DNA from: Metarhizobium sp964253915
GTDB taxonomy: Bacteria > Pseudomonadota > Alphaproteobacteria > Rhizobiales > Rhizobiaceae
Assembly (NCBI RefSeq): GCF_964253915.1
Contig: NZ_CAXUSG020000013.1
Span: 81,198-145,197, forward strand
DNA: 64,000 nt
Direction: 5' to 3'
Notes under the pieces: model-generated
What the model was told of the DNA's origin: nothing
The model's database searches: none
Seen by the model: the letters and a program-made list of their open reading frames with translations, nothing else
Shown here: piece after piece, positions 44,671 to 54,108 of the stretch
Layout: each line of letters starts with the position of its first letter
Numbering within the stretch: position 1 is the stretch's first letter
Position numbers and translations under genes: made by a program

Positions 44671-46234
44671 CCGCGGCCTCACGCTCTTCTGCCTTGCCGT
44701 GGAAACCGCCCATCAGCAGGCCGATCTTTTCACGGGTCATGCCTTCGGCCGGATAGACCGGCGACAGGCGCCCTTCGTTGATGACGGCGATCTCGGTGGC
44801 GACTTCGAAAATCTCGTCGAGATCCTGGCTGATGACCAGCACCGCGGAACCCGACTTGGCGAGATCGACCAGCGCCTGGCGGATGCGGCTTGCCGCACCG
44901 GCATCCACGCCCCAGGTGGGTTGGTTGACGATCAGCACGTTCGGCTGCCGGTCAAGCTCGCGGCCGACGATGAATTTCTGCAGGTTGCCGCCGGACAGCG
45001 AGCCGGCTGGCGGATCTTCGCCGCTCTTGCGCACGTCCATGGCTGCCGAAATACGCTTCGTCGCCAGACGAACGGCGACATAACGGATGATGCCGAGAAT
45101 CCCGCCGGCGAGGAACACCCTGCGATCGGACTTGCTACGCGCCAGGACGAGATTGTCGGACAGCGGCAGGCCGGGAACGGCGGCGTGGCCGTGACGTTCC
45201 TCCGGCACGAAACCGGCACCCATCAGGCGCCGGGCGGTGATGCCGTACGTACCCACGCCCTTGTCGGAAATCCGTACGGCGTCCGCCTCAGCGACCGGGT
45301 ATTCACCGGACAAGGCATCGAACAGCTCGCTCTGGCCGTTGCCGGCCACGCCGGCGATTGCCAGCACTTCGCCGCTGCGCACGGTGAGACAGATGTTCTT
45401 GAGCGCGGTGGCGAAAGGCGTGCGTGCCGCGACATTGAGGTTGCGGGCTTCGAGCAGCACGTTGCCCTTGGTGTTCATCCCGGCGGCGGTGACGTTGGCC
45501 ACCTCGCTGCCGACCATCATGCGGGCCAGCGAGGCCGGCGTTTCCGCCCTTGGATCGCAGGCGCCGGTCACCTTGCCATGACGCAAAACGGTGGCACGGT
45601 CGCAGATGCGTTGCACCTCTTCCAGCCGGTGGCTGATATAGAGAACAGAGCGACCTTCGGCCTTGAGCTTGGCCAGCGTTTCGAACAGCCGGTCGGCCTC
45701 CTGCGGCGTCAGCACCGAGGTGGGTTCGTCGAGGATGATCAGTTCGGGGTTCTGCAACAGGGTGCGGACGATCTCGATACGCTGGCGTTCACCAACCGAG
45801 AGATCGGCGACATGGGCGTTCGGGTCCAGCGGCAGGCCGTAATTGCGGGAAAGGACGGCGGCCTCTTCGGAAATCTTGGCGAGCGATATCCTGGGGTCGA
45901 GCGACAATGCGATGTTTTCCGCCACCGTCAGGGCTTCGAACAGCGAAAAATGCTGGAACACCATGCCGATACCGGTCCGCCGGGCGGCACCCGGCGAGGC
46001 GATGCGCACTGGCTCGCCCTTCCACAAGATCTGGCCGGAGGTCGGCGCCAGGACGCCGAACAGCATTTTGACCAGCGTGGATTTCCCCGCGCCGTTTTCT
46101 CCCAGCAGCGCATGGATCTCGCCCGGGCGGATGTCCAGATCGATCCCGTCGCAGGCTGCAAAGCTGCCGAAAAGCTTCGTCAGCTTGCGAACCGACAGCA
46201 ATGTATCGGATCGCGACATTTCGTTCGCCGTCAC
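44660..46234 (-). CDS. ABC transporter ATP-binding protein, two ATPase domains (nucleoside type)
   Basis: 524 aa from GTG 46234, seven bases after GAGGGGG; an ATG at 46219 is a weaker choice. Two ABC modules: the first with Walker A GENGAGKSTL, signature LSVGERQRIEIV and Walker B LIILDEPTS; the second with a degenerate Walker A (GVAGNGQSEL) and signature LSGGNLQKFIVG. This layout is normal for sugar and nucleoside importers. It energises the import of nucleosides together with the two permeases. Confidence 0.94.
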   Translation of the reverse strand: MTANEMSRSDTLLSVRKLTKLFGSFAACDGIDLDIRPGEIHALLGENGAGKSTLVKMLFGVLAPTSGQILWKGEPVRIASPGAARRTGIGMVFQHFSLFEALTVAENIALSLDPRISLAKISEEAAVLSRNYGLPLDPNAHVADLSVGERQRIEIVRTLLQNPELIILDEPTSVLTPQEADRLFETLAKLKAEGRSVLYISHRLEEVQRICDRATVLRHGKVTGACDPRAETPASLARMMVGSEVANVTAAGMNTKGNVLLEARNLNVAARTPFATALKNICLTVRSGEVLAIAGVAGNGQSELFDALSGEYPVAEADAVRISDKGVGTYGITARRLMGAGFVPEERHGHAAVPGLPLSDNLVLARSKSDRRVFLAGGILGIIRYVAVRLATKRISAAMDVRKSGEDPPAGSLSGGNLQKFIVGRELDRQPNVLIVNQPTWGVDAGAASRIRQALVDLAKSGSAVLVISQDLDEIFEVATEIAVINEGRLSPVYPAEGMTREKIGLLMGGFHGKAEEREAADAH

Positions 46235-46269
46235 TGAGCCCCCTCAGATTCTTGCCGGCCACCTGTGGA

Positions 46270-47259
46270 TCAGGGGATCAGCACCGTTGTTCCGCTTGTT
46301 TTTCTTGCTTCCAGATCCGCATGCGCCCGACCGGCATCCGCCAGCGGATAGGTTTGCGGAATATTGATACGCACTTTGTTGCTTTGCACAACAGCAAACA
46401 GCGATTCTGCACAAGCCTTCAGTTCTTCCGGCGTGGCAATGTAAGCGAAGAGTGTCGGTCGCGTGGCGAAGAGCGAACCCTTCTGTGCCAGCAGGCTCAT
46501 GCTGAAGGAATCGACCGGACCGGAGGCATTGCCGAAACTGACCCACATGCCGCGCGGCTTGAGGCAGTCGAGCGAATGCGGAAACGTATCCTTGCCGATC
46601 GAGTCGTAGACGACATCGACGCCCTTGCCGCCGGTGATTTCCCTGACGCGCTCGACAAAGTTGTCGTCGCGATAATTGATGACGTGGTCGTAGCCGTGCT
46701 GCAATGCCAGCTTGACCTTGTCGTCGGACCCGGCTGTGCCGATCACCGTCGCACCAAGCGCCTTGGCCCACTGGCCGGCAATCAGGCCGACGCCGCCTGC
46801 GGCAGCATGAAACAGCAGCACCGTATCCGGGCCGACCTTGTAGGTGCGGTTCAGCAGGTATTCGACGGTCATGCCCTTGAGCATCATCGCCGCCGCCGTC
46901 TCCAGCGAAATTCCTTCGGGCACCTTCACCAGGTGGCGCGTCTCGATATTGCGTTCGACACTATAGGCGCCGTCGGAACTGGCGTAAGCGACGCGGTCCC
47001 CCACGGCGAAATCCGTTACTCCGGCACCGACTGCGGTAACCGTCCCTGCCCCTTCCTTGCCGACAACGAAAGGCAGGCCATTCGGCGCTTTGTACAGGCC
47101 GGTGCGGAAATAGACGTCGATGAAATTCAGGCCGACAGCCGCATGATGGATCTGCACCTGGCCGGCAGCCGGCGGCGGCAGATCGATGTCCTCGATCTTC
47201 AGCACCTCCGGCCCGCCGGTCTCACGCATGACGATCGCTCTGGTTTTGCCTGACGACAT
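46270..47259 (-). CDS. Quinone oxidoreductase (zinc-free MDR family)
   Basis: 329 aa. GLNFIDVYFRTGLYK at the N-terminus and the NADPH-binding HAAAGGVGLIAGQWAKALGA are diagnostic of the Qor/zeta-crystallin family, which reduces quinones with NADPH. No zinc ligands are present, as expected. It starts 4 bases after the pcs stop on the same strand; the functional link is not obvious. Confidence 0.92.
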   Translation of the reverse strand: MSSGKTRAIVMRETGGPEVLKIEDIDLPPPAAGQVQIHHAAVGLNFIDVYFRTGLYKAPNGLPFVVGKEGAGTVTAVGAGVTDFAVGDRVAYASSDGAYSVERNIETRHLVKVPEGISLETAAAMMLKGMTVEYLLNRTYKVGPDTVLLFHAAAGGVGLIAGQWAKALGATVIGTAGSDDKVKLALQHGYDHVINYRDDNFVERVREITGGKGVDVVYDSIGKDTFPHSLDCLKPRGMWVSFGNASGPVDSFSMSLLAQKGSLFATRPTLFAYIATPEELKACAESLFAVVQSNKVRINIPQTYPLADAGRAHADLEARKTSGTTVLIP

Positions 47260-47263
47260 CGGT

Positions 47264-47992
47264 TCAGATCCTTTTTCCGAGGCTGGGGAAGAACTGCAGC
47301 ACCGCCCCGATGCAATAAAGATAAAGTCCGGTCAGGCAGAAGAGCACCTTCAGCCAGAGCGGCGTCTGGAAATGCATCAACAGCGCTGCAATGCCGAGAA
47401 TGGACCAGACGGCGAAAATTGCCATGTTGAGTGGCCGAAGCCGCTGCACCCGCACCGGATGCAGGAAATTGATCGGCAGGAATGTCAGGATGACGGAAAG
47501 CGTCACGACGATCATCGCTGCGAGCGCACTTGCCTGCACCACGAACAGCGTGAAGATCACCATGTTCCAGACGACCGGGAAGCCGGAGAAGAAATATTCG
47601 TCCGTCTTCATGCCCATGTCGGCATAATAGATGGCGCTGGAGACGACGATCATGCCGGCGGCGGCGAAGGACCAGGGCTCGCCGATCATGCCGCTCTGAT
47701 AGAGCGCAAAGGCCGGCAAAAGCACGTAGGTGACATAGTCGATGATGTTGTCGAGCGTGTCGCCGGACCAGTTGGGCAACACTTCCTTGACCTTCACCTT
47801 GCGGGCGATCGGGCCGTCTATGCCGTCGACGAGCAGCGCCAGGCCGAGCCACCAGAACATGTCGACGAAGCGATGCTCCGCAGCGGCGACAACGCCGAGA
47901 AAGGCCAGGAACGAGCCGGAGGCGGTGAGGATATGCACGGAAAATGCCCGCATTTCGGCATAGGGCACCCGCTTGTAATTGAAAATCTTCAT
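47264..47992 (-). CDS. pcs: Phosphatidylcholine synthase
   Basis: 242 aa from ATG 47992. Pcs condenses choline with CDP-diacylglycerol in the inner membrane, the bacterial one-step route to phosphatidylcholine found in rhizobia, agrobacteria and Brucella. The CDP-alcohol phosphotransferase motif is present in its Pcs form, DG-x2-AR-x12-G-x3-D-x3-D (DGPIAR...SGDTLDNIID, about residues 60-86). About eight membrane helices. Strong lineage marker. Confidence 0.96.
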   Translation of the reverse strand: MKIFNYKRVPYAEMRAFSVHILTASGSFLAFLGVVAAAEHRFVDMFWWLGLALLVDGIDGPIARKVKVKEVLPNWSGDTLDNIIDYVTYVLLPAFALYQSGMIGEPWSFAAAGMIVVSSAIYYADMGMKTDEYFFSGFPVVWNMVIFTLFVVQASALAAMIVVTLSVILTFLPINFLHPVRVQRLRPLNMAIFAVWSILGIAALLMHFQTPLWLKVLFCLTGLYLYCIGAVLQFFPSLGKRI

Positions 47993-48196
47993 GTCTCTCC
48001 GTATCCGCCCCGTCGGAGCCTGCAGACCGGCACCCATGGCAAATATGCATTCTTTCCACAATGTTGCCAGTGGTCCGCCGAGCGTTTTCCGCCACCGTAC
48101 CGTGGCGGCCCGGGAAATTCACCCTCTGCGCCAATTCATCCCATGGATTTCAACAGGTCAAAGCATTAGGGTCCAAAGACCAATAAAGGAAAGAAG

Positions 48197-49402
48197 ATGA
48201 CTGAGTTCGATATCGTCGTGATCGGTGGCGGCCTGGCCGGTTCCATCGCCGCATTGTCGCTGGCGCGCAGCGGCCGTTCCGTCGCCCTTGCCGCCCCGCC
48301 TCATGTAAACGACGATCGCCGGACGACGGCGCTGATGGACCAGTCTATCCGGCTGATGGAGCGCCTGACGCTGTGGCCGCGGATAAAACCTCAATCGTCA
48401 GCGCTTTCCGTCATGCAGATCATCGACGGGACCAATCGCCTGTTGCGCGCACCGACGGTCGCCTTCCGTTCGAGCGAAGTCGGGCTGGATGCCTTCGGCT
48501 ACAACATCCCCAATGCCATCCTGGGCGACGTGCTTCGTGATGCCGTGGCGGCGGAAGGCAATATTACGGTCTTCACCGACCGTGCCGAGCAGATCGATAT
48601 TTCCGCCGACGAGGTGACTGTGCGGCTGCAGGACCAGCGTATCATCACAGCGGCTTTCGCCATCGGCGCGGACGGCCGCCGGTCGCCGCTGCGCGAAAGC
48701 GCCGGCATCGGCGTGCGCCGCTGGTCCTATCCGCAGACGGCGCTGGTGCTCAACTTTGCCCACAGCATTCCGCACGGCAATGTCTCGACCGAGTTTCATA
48801 CCGAAAGCGGACCCTTTACCCAGGTTCCCCTGCCGGGCAACCGTTCCAGCCTGGTCTGGGTCCTGAAACCGGAAGCCGCGGAAGAATTCAGTCAGTTGCC
48901 GCTCGATGAACTCGGCCGGCGCGTCGAGGCACGGATGCAATCGATGCTGGGCGCAGTGAGCGTCGAGGACAGCGTCCAGACCTGGCCGCTGTCGGGCATG
49001 ATGGCGAACCGATTCGGCAAGGGTCGCGTGGCGCTGATCGGCGAAGCCGCCCATGTTTTCCCGCCGATCGGCGCGCAGGGCCTCAACCTGTCGCTGCGCG
49101 ACATCATCACCCTGACCGAGATCCTGTCCGGCCAGGCGGGAACGCCGATTGCGGCGACGGCCGGCGACAGTTTCGACCGCCGCCGCCGCGCCGACATCAT
49201 GACGCGCACGGCCGGTGTCGACCTGCTCAACCGCTCGCTGCTCTCCGATTTCCTGCCGGTGCAGATGATGCGGGCCGCCGGCCTGCATTTGCTGTCCGGC
49301 GTGCCGCCGCTGCGCGGCTTGGTGATGCGCGAGGGCATCGAACCCGGCCGCGGCCTGCGCTCGCTGCCGGCGTTTTTCCGCGAAAAGCTAAAGCGGCAAT
49401 AG
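48197..49402 (+). CDS. UbiH/UbiF-family FAD-dependent hydroxylase
   Basis: 401 aa. FAD motifs are VIGGGLAGSIAALSLARSG at the start, GADGRRSPLRE in the middle and RVALIGEAAHVFPPIGAQGL late. It likely hydroxylates a ubiquinone precursor ring at one of the three positions; which one cannot be told from sequence (alphaproteobacterial UbiL and UbiM are alternatives). ATG 48197 follows AGGAAAGAAG. The end overlaps the converging AEC gene by 15 bases. Confidence 0.88.
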   Translation: MTEFDIVVIGGGLAGSIAALSLARSGRSVALAAPPHVNDDRRTTALMDQSIRLMERLTLWPRIKPQSSALSVMQIIDGTNRLLRAPTVAFRSSEVGLDAFGYNIPNAILGDVLRDAVAAEGNITVFTDRAEQIDISADEVTVRLQDQRIITAAFAIGADGRRSPLRESAGIGVRRWSYPQTALVLNFAHSIPHGNVSTEFHTESGPFTQVPLPGNRSSLVWVLKPEAAEEFSQLPLDELGRRVEARMQSMLGAVSVEDSVQTWPLSGMMANRFGKGRVALIGEAAHVFPPIGAQGLNLSLRDIITLTEILSGQAGTPIAATAGDSFDRRRRADIMTRTAGVDLLNRSLLSDFLPVQMMRAAGLHLLSGVPPLRGLVMREGIEPGRGLRSLPAFFREKLKRQ

Positions 49403-50338
49403 GCCGGACTTCAACAGATAAAGGAAGACGGAGACGGTGGCGACGGATGCGACCGTCGTTAGCAGGATGGTGGCGGACGCCCTCTCCTGCCAGACGCCAT
49501 ATTGCTGGCCGATGACGAAGACATTCGTCGCGGTGGGCAGCGCAGCGAGCAGAACCGCCGACGAGATCCACACTGGATCGAAACCGCCGACCCAGGTCAA
49601 AAGCCCGTAGACGAGCAGCGGGTGGACGATCAGTTTTGCCGGCACGATGTAGAAGATTTCTGCAGGCACCCGCTTCAGCGGCCGAAGCGCCAGCGTGACC
49701 CCCATGGCGAAAAGCGCACAAGGGGCCGCCGCCTGGGCGAGATAATCCACAAGCCCCTGCATTGCCGTCGGGATCGGCACGGCAAGCGCTGCAACGAGAA
49801 AGCCCGCGGCGCAGGACAGAATGAAGGGATGCAGCGCCACCTTGCGCGCCACGTCCCTGGCCAGTTGCCCCGGAGACCGCTTGTCGCCGCCGGCCAGCGC
49901 CATCATCGCCGGCGCGACGATGAAATGCAGCGCGTTTTCGAAGCAGACGATCAGCGCCACCGGAACTGCCGCCTTCTCGCCAAAGGCCAGCAGCGCCAAT
50001 CCCGGTCCCATGTAGCCGATGTTGCCATAAGCGCCGGCAAAGGCCTGAATGGTACTGTCGGCGACGGAATTTTTGCGTATCCAGCATCCGATCGCGAAGA
50101 TGACGGCAAAGACCAGATAGGTCGCGGCAAGATCGGTGGCGATGAAATCCACCCGCGTCAGCTCTTCGATCGGCGTGCGGGCGACGAGCTTGAAGAACAG
50201 TGCCGGCAAGGCGGCGTATATGATGAAGGTGTTGAGCCAGCCCAGCGCCTCGGCCGGCTGGCGCGTGATGCGCGCCGCGGCGTAACCGATGAGGATCAGG
50301 CCGAAGAACGGCATCAACAGCCCGAAAATGGCAGCCAT
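49388..50338 (-). CDS. AEC-family transporter (auxin efflux carrier-like)
   Basis: 316 aa with ten hydrophobic segments and the AEC halves IFGLLMPFFGLILIGYAA and GLVDYLAQAAAPCALFAMGV. In bacteria such proteins export or import organic acids such as malate; substrate not known here. Converges on the UbiH-type gene with a 15-base overlap. Confidence 0.9.
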   Translation of the reverse strand: MAAIFGLLMPFFGLILIGYAAARITRQPAEALGWLNTFIIYAALPALFFKLVARTPIEELTRVDFIATDLAATYLVFAVIFAIGCWIRKNSVADSTIQAFAGAYGNIGYMGPGLALLAFGEKAAVPVALIVCFENALHFIVAPAMMALAGGDKRSPGQLARDVARKVALHPFILSCAAGFLVAALAVPIPTAMQGLVDYLAQAAAPCALFAMGVTLALRPLKRVPAEIFYIVPAKLIVHPLLVYGLLTWVGGFDPVWISSAVLLAALPTATNVFVIGQQYGVWQERASATILLTTVASVATVSVFLYLLKSGLLPL

Positions 50339-50395
50339 GCGCTTTCCAATCGTGGGTGCGGCGAGACCGCCCTGCCGTTATAGTCTGACCGTGCC

Positions 50396-51142
50396 TTAGC
50401 CGATTTGCATCAGGATTGGGAAGGTCTGCTGGAACCAGATCGCCGCATCGCTGACGAAACCGAAGATGAAGGCAAGGCCGGTGAGCACGAGGAAGACGCC
50501 CATGATCTTCTCGACCAGGCCAAGATGACGGCGGAACCTTGTCAGGAACCGCATGAAGGCGCCGGAAAAGCCGGCGGCAATCCAGAACGGCACCGCAAGG
50601 CCGAGCGAATAGACGGCAAGCAGCACCGCACCATCGGTAACCGTTTCACGCGATGCCGCAACGCCAAGGATGGCGCCGAGCACCGGGCCGATGCAGGGCG
50701 TCCAGCCGAAGGCAAACGCCAGGCCCATGACATAGGCACCCGTCAACGTCGCCGGCTTGCCACCACCCTGGAACCGCGCCTCGCGTGCCAGAAGGCCGAT
50801 CCGGAACACACCCAGAAAATTCAGCCCCATGACGATGATGATGACGCCGCCGATCTTGGCGAGCAGGTCGAGATGCTGGCGCAACAGCGTGCCGATCGAC
50901 GAGGCGCCGGCGCCCAGCGCCACGAAGACGGTGGCAAAACCGAGGGTGAAGAAGAATGCCGCCAAAAGGACCGCATGCCGCCGGAACGTTGCCTCCCTCG
51001 TTGCCTGCCCGTTGCGAAAATCCTCCACCGAAACGCCAGCCATGTAACAGAGATAGGGCGGCACGAGCGGCAGGACGCAAGGCGACAGGAAAGACAGCGC
51101 CCCGGCAAACAGCGCGCTCAGGAAGGAGACATCGGCAATCAC
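50396..51142 (-). CDS. ccdA: Cytochrome c biogenesis protein CcdA
   Basis: 248 aa from GTG 51142 (MIADVSFLSAL), with GGAG ten bases upstream; the frame is open further. Six membrane helices carry the two redox Cys in LSPCVLPLVPPYLCYM and WTPCIGPVLGA. CcdA passes electrons from thioredoxin across the membrane for cytochrome c maturation. Confidence 0.92.
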   Translation of the reverse strand: MIADVSFLSALFAGALSFLSPCVLPLVPPYLCYMAGVSVEDFRNGQATREATFRRHAVLLAAFFFTLGFATVFVALGAGASSIGTLLRQHLDLLAKIGGVIIIVMGLNFLGVFRIGLLAREARFQGGGKPATLTGAYVMGLAFAFGWTPCIGPVLGAILGVAASRETVTDGAVLLAVYSLGLAVPFWIAAGFSGAFMRFLTRFRRHLGLVEKIMGVFLVLTGLAFIFGFVSDAAIWFQQTFPILMQIG

Positions 51143-51336
51143 GAAACGAAACTCCGGACGGACGGACAATGCGCCTTCCTAACCACGCCGGACCGCTTGC
51201 GCCAATCACCTTTTCGCGTTTGCTTGAGGAAAAGCATGCAAAGAGACGATTTCCATCATTTTTTCGGTTGACCGCGCAAAATGACCTGCCTATGTTCCGC
51301 GCACTTCCGGACGGGGTCTCATTACCCCGGTTGTGG

Positions 51337-51412
51337 GAGAGCGTAGCTCAGCCGGTAGAGCAACTGACTTTTAATCAGTAGGTCCAGGGTTCGAATCCCT
51401 GCGCTCTCACCA
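51337..51412 (+). tRNA. tRNA-Lys(UUU)
   Basis: 76 bases including an encoded CCA. Acceptor GAGAGCG pairs with CGCTCTC, D-arm GCTC...GAGC, anticodon stem ACTGA/TCAGT with loop CTTTTAA (anticodon TTT), and T-arm with GGTTCGAATCC. Accessory DNA begins directly after its 3' end, so it is a likely integration site. Confidence 0.97.
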
Positions 51413-51571
51413 AAAAAATCAAAGACTTAGTTGCAATTTCTGAACCGCTTGAGGACTTTGGTCGCCACCGAGTCGCCACTACTGGCAGCAATTTGGTGAC
51501 ATTAATGGAAGCCTAATGGCACTCATTCTTTCCTGAGTAGTCAGAGCTTGCCGTTCCACGATTCGGGAGAG
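51413..51571. other. Junction between tRNA-Lys and accessory region
   Basis: 160 bases with no gene I can support. No integrase gene starts here, and no second copy of the tRNA 3' end is found in the window, so an attL/attR pair cannot be shown. Confidence 0.4.
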
Positions 51572-51787
51572 TCATGACTTCGCGCGTAGCCGAACGCCGT
51601 CCTCGATGAATTCAACGCCGGCAGCCTCAAGAGCAGTCTGCAACTTGTCGCGAGTCGAAGCGTTCAAGCCGCCGCGTTCATTTTCATATCGAGTTATGGT
51701 GGCGGTCGTCACACTGGCCATCTCGGAGAGATCGCGAACACCGATCTTTAGCGCAGATCGGGCCATTCGAAGCTGGGTCGGCGTCAT
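51572..51787 (-). CDS. XRE-family transcriptional regulator (Cro/CI type)
   Basis: 71 aa from ATG 51787. The helix-turn-helix spans about 5-58: QLRMARSALKIGVRDLSEMA then VTTATITRYENERGG. The LEAAGVEFIEDGVRLR ending is common in small rhizobial XRE repressors. Its upstream region holds repeated operator-like sites (51793-51870), so it probably represses itself and the divergent gene at 51977. Confidence 0.88.
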   Translation of the reverse strand: MTPTQLRMARSALKIGVRDLSEMASVTTATITRYENERGGLNASTRDKLQTALEAAGVEFIEDGVRLRAKS

Positions 51788-51792
51788 AATTA

Positions 51793-51870
51793 TTACCCTG
51801 TAACAAATATCTAGCACACCGTGTTGACATTGTTGTCACAGGGTGGTAGTTTCTTATTACACCGTAACAA
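51793..51870. promoter_or_regulatory. Operator/promoter region of the XRE gene and divergent gene
   Basis: TTACCCTGTAACAA (51793-51806) and TTACACCGTAACAA (51857-51870) are direct copies (12 of 14 identical). Between them lies a plus-strand promoter, TTGACA (51824-51829), 17 bases, TAGTTT (51847-51852), overlapped by the palindrome TGACA-TTGT-TGTCA. Confidence 0.6.
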
Positions 51871-51976
51871 ACGCCACAAAATTTATCAACGGAGCGCACC
51901 CCAAAATGCGAACGACCCCGCTTGCCCCCGACAGACTTGCACTTCCCCGCCGACTGGTTCCGAGAAGACGGAGCGC

Positions 51977-52324
51977 ATGACCATGAACGCCCACGCCCCC
52001 AGACCACACGGCCTCCCGATGGTCCCGCCGCTGGCCGGCATTCTTGACCATTTCTTCTCACCCGATCCACCACTTTTCGGCATCGGCGATTCCATCACCT
52101 TCGAAAAGGCCGGCGGCACCAAGGGGGTCGTCACGATCCTCGGCTTTCATGCTAACGGCGAGGTCGAGGCCATGTTCTTCAATGGTCGCGGCCATCATGT
52201 GGATGTTTCGATCGACGACCTCTGCAGCCTCCGCATTCTGCGCATCGAAACGATGCGCGCCGATGATGTCGCGATGTACCGGCGCCTGCTTGGCTTGGAC
52301 CCGCAGGAAGCCGAGGCCGCTTAA
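51977..52324 (+). CDS. Hypothetical protein
   Basis: 115 aa from ATG 51977 (MTMNAHAPRPHGL). After a proline-rich start it has a compact beta-rich part (IGDSITFEKAGGTKGVVTIL, then GRGHHVDVSIDDLCSL) that looks like a small SH3-like or DUF domain, and an acidic end. I do not recognise it. The promoter at 51824 and a terminator at 52410 frame it as a one-gene unit under XRE control. Confidence 0.55.
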   Translation: MTMNAHAPRPHGLPMVPPLAGILDHFFSPDPPLFGIGDSITFEKAGGTKGVVTILGFHANGEVEAMFFNGRGHHVDVSIDDLCSLRILRIETMRADDVAMYRRLLGLDPQEAEAA

Positions 52325-52409
52325 CTCCCCCCATCCCCGCCGCCAGCACCACAGGCCGCCCGGCCGAGCGGCGATCCCGCGCGCCCAGCTGGCCCGCCTG
52401 CGGCGCGCA

Positions 52410-52447
52410 AAGCCCGTCCCTGTGCCGCATGCAGGGACGGGCTTTTT
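52410..52447 (+). terminator. Terminator of the gene at 51977
   Basis: AAGCCCGTCCCTG (52410-52422) pairs perfectly with CAGGGACGGGCTT (52432-52444) and runs into TTTTT. Confidence 0.92.
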
Positions 52448-52466
52448 CTCAAGCGCCGCATATAGA

Positions 52467-53447
52467 CTATTGCTCGGGCGGAACGGTGACTCCAACGGAA
52501 GCGCACCGCCACATGTCTAGCGAATGGTTAGCTGAGTTTTTGAAGCCATAAGCAATGCCGTCGCCGTCGCAATTCCGTTCTCCGCCATTTTCGCCGATAT
52601 CATAAAGATCAGCACCCCGTGTGATGTTCAATTTAATCCCATTGATTCTATCATTCAGGCGGCGCTTGAGGTCAGTGATTTCCGATTTATTGGCTTTCCC
52701 TGCGTCCACTAAGCTTTCAAGCAGCGCGTGCATTTCTTTTAGTCTGTCCACAGGATATCCCTCCGGGCTGTAGGCTGGCCAAGAAAGGGACATTGGTGTG
52801 CTCGCGTGAGATTTGCTGATTACGGTGACGTAAGATTTTTTCTGGGTGTCTGTCCTCGAGCACTTAAGGAATTCGGTTGCTCCAGAGCGTATAACGGTAT
52901 TGTCTTCATTGTTGTTTCCCCAAGAGCAAGCAACATCCCTTGGCGATGAAACGGCCAATTCGGCTGTATTATCGTTTGTGGATGCCGCGGAAAATGACAC
53001 CGTTAACGTAAATTCTTCTGGTAGAATGCTAGCCTCATCTATATTATATTTGATACTTTGCTCGCTCATTTTAACGCACTGTTCGTATGATTTGTAGGCG
53101 TTCGGCGAGATAGATTCGACGTATTGTCTATATGAATCTTTCGATGCTTTGCCTGTTTCGCTGGCCGAGCAGTATTTACTTGCGACTTCCTCTAGGGACG
53201 ATCCAGATTGGCCAAAGCTCGCAGACAAAAACTCGTAGCTCGCTCCAAAGCTTGTGCCTTCGGTCTTTCGGGAGCCACTTGAATATTCATTGCAAAAATT
53301 TGCTGCGTGCTGATCAACCGTGGATTCATCTGATATCGTCACAGATTGAACTTTTGAAAGAGCAATTATGCTCTCACAACCATTGGAAAACGCCGGTGTA
53401 GCAATTAACGTTGCGAAACCCATCATGCTTATTATTTTCATGTACAT
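52467..53447 (-). CDS. AT-rich orphan secreted protein
   Basis: 326 aa from ATG 53447; GGGGAGG lies ten bases upstream, which favours it over ATG 53441. A signal peptide covers about 1-22 (GFATLIATPAFSN). The mature protein has about six Cys, an opening helix-rich half (FGASYEFLSASFGQSGSSLEEVASKYC), a middle beta-rich part (FTLTVSFSAASTND) and a coiled-coil segment (about 235-270, KEMHALLESLVDAGKANKSE). Base composition is clearly lower in G+C than the core genes, a sign of transfer. No family recognised. Confidence 0.7.
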   Translation of the reverse strand: MYMKIISMMGFATLIATPAFSNGCESIIALSKVQSVTISDESTVDQHAANFCNEYSSGSRKTEGTSFGASYEFLSASFGQSGSSLEEVASKYCSASETGKASKDSYRQYVESISPNAYKSYEQCVKMSEQSIKYNIDEASILPEEFTLTVSFSAASTNDNTAELAVSSPRDVACSWGNNNEDNTVIRSGATEFLKCSRTDTQKKSYVTVISKSHASTPMSLSWPAYSPEGYPVDRLKEMHALLESLVDAGKANKSEITDLKRRLNDRINGIKLNITRGADLYDIGENGGERNCDGDGIAYGFKNSANHSLDMWRCASVGVTVPPEQ

Positions 53448-53691
53448 CAAGATAAAGCCTCCCCAATGTTTTTGATGTTTACAAGATAAAGTTGCATATC
53501 AAATTTATTTCGCATTTATTTACAACAATCAAGGTGAATTAATCACTTCCAGCAATATCGCTCCAAGAAGCTTTCACTTTCACAATGGGCCCTTCGCCGA
53601 GACACGCCCGCGTTTTTCGCGTAACCCTCCCTACTGAACCTAGCTAACGGATATTGCCGGATGAGCGAAAACTCACTCTCCAAGCTCCCGC

Positions 53692-54108
53692 TGAACTGCC
53701 CCCACTTTCGACCGGACACTCAGCATAAGCAGGAAGGCTCAAGCACAGGCTTGAGGATAGGCTTATGTCTAACGAGTTTCGACAGGTTGATCTGATGATC
53801 GGTGACGTCCGGCGGCGACGCTGGACAACGGAACGCAAACTGCAGATCATCGAGGAAAGCTATGCCGCCGGGGAGACCGTTTCCTCTGCGGCGCGGCGGC
53901 ATGGAGTTGCGCCAAACCTCTTGTATCGCTGGCGTAGGCTCCTGAGCGAGGGAGGTGCGGTGGCCGTGGATTCCGACGAGCCGGTTATCGGCAATTCCGA
54001 GATGAAGAAGTTGGAAGATCGCGTGCGCGAGCTTGAACGCATCCTCGGGCGCAAGACGTTGGAGAACGAGATTCTCCGCGAAGCCCTTTCCAAAGCCCAA
54101 TCGAAAAG
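53692..54108 (+). mobile_element. Truncated IS3-family (IS2-like) element, left end only
   Basis: A TG-initiated end (TGAACTGCCCCCACTTTCG at 53692) lies about 70 bases before an orfA of the IS3/IS2 group. Homology to orfA stops near 54100, where antisense tape-measure sequence begins. orfB and the right end are missing. Confidence 0.65.

Noticed and set aside
51413..51500. Integrase remnant directly after tRNA-Lys
   Set aside because: Short minus-strand frames there end in Arg/Lys-rich residues but no recombinase motif can be seen.
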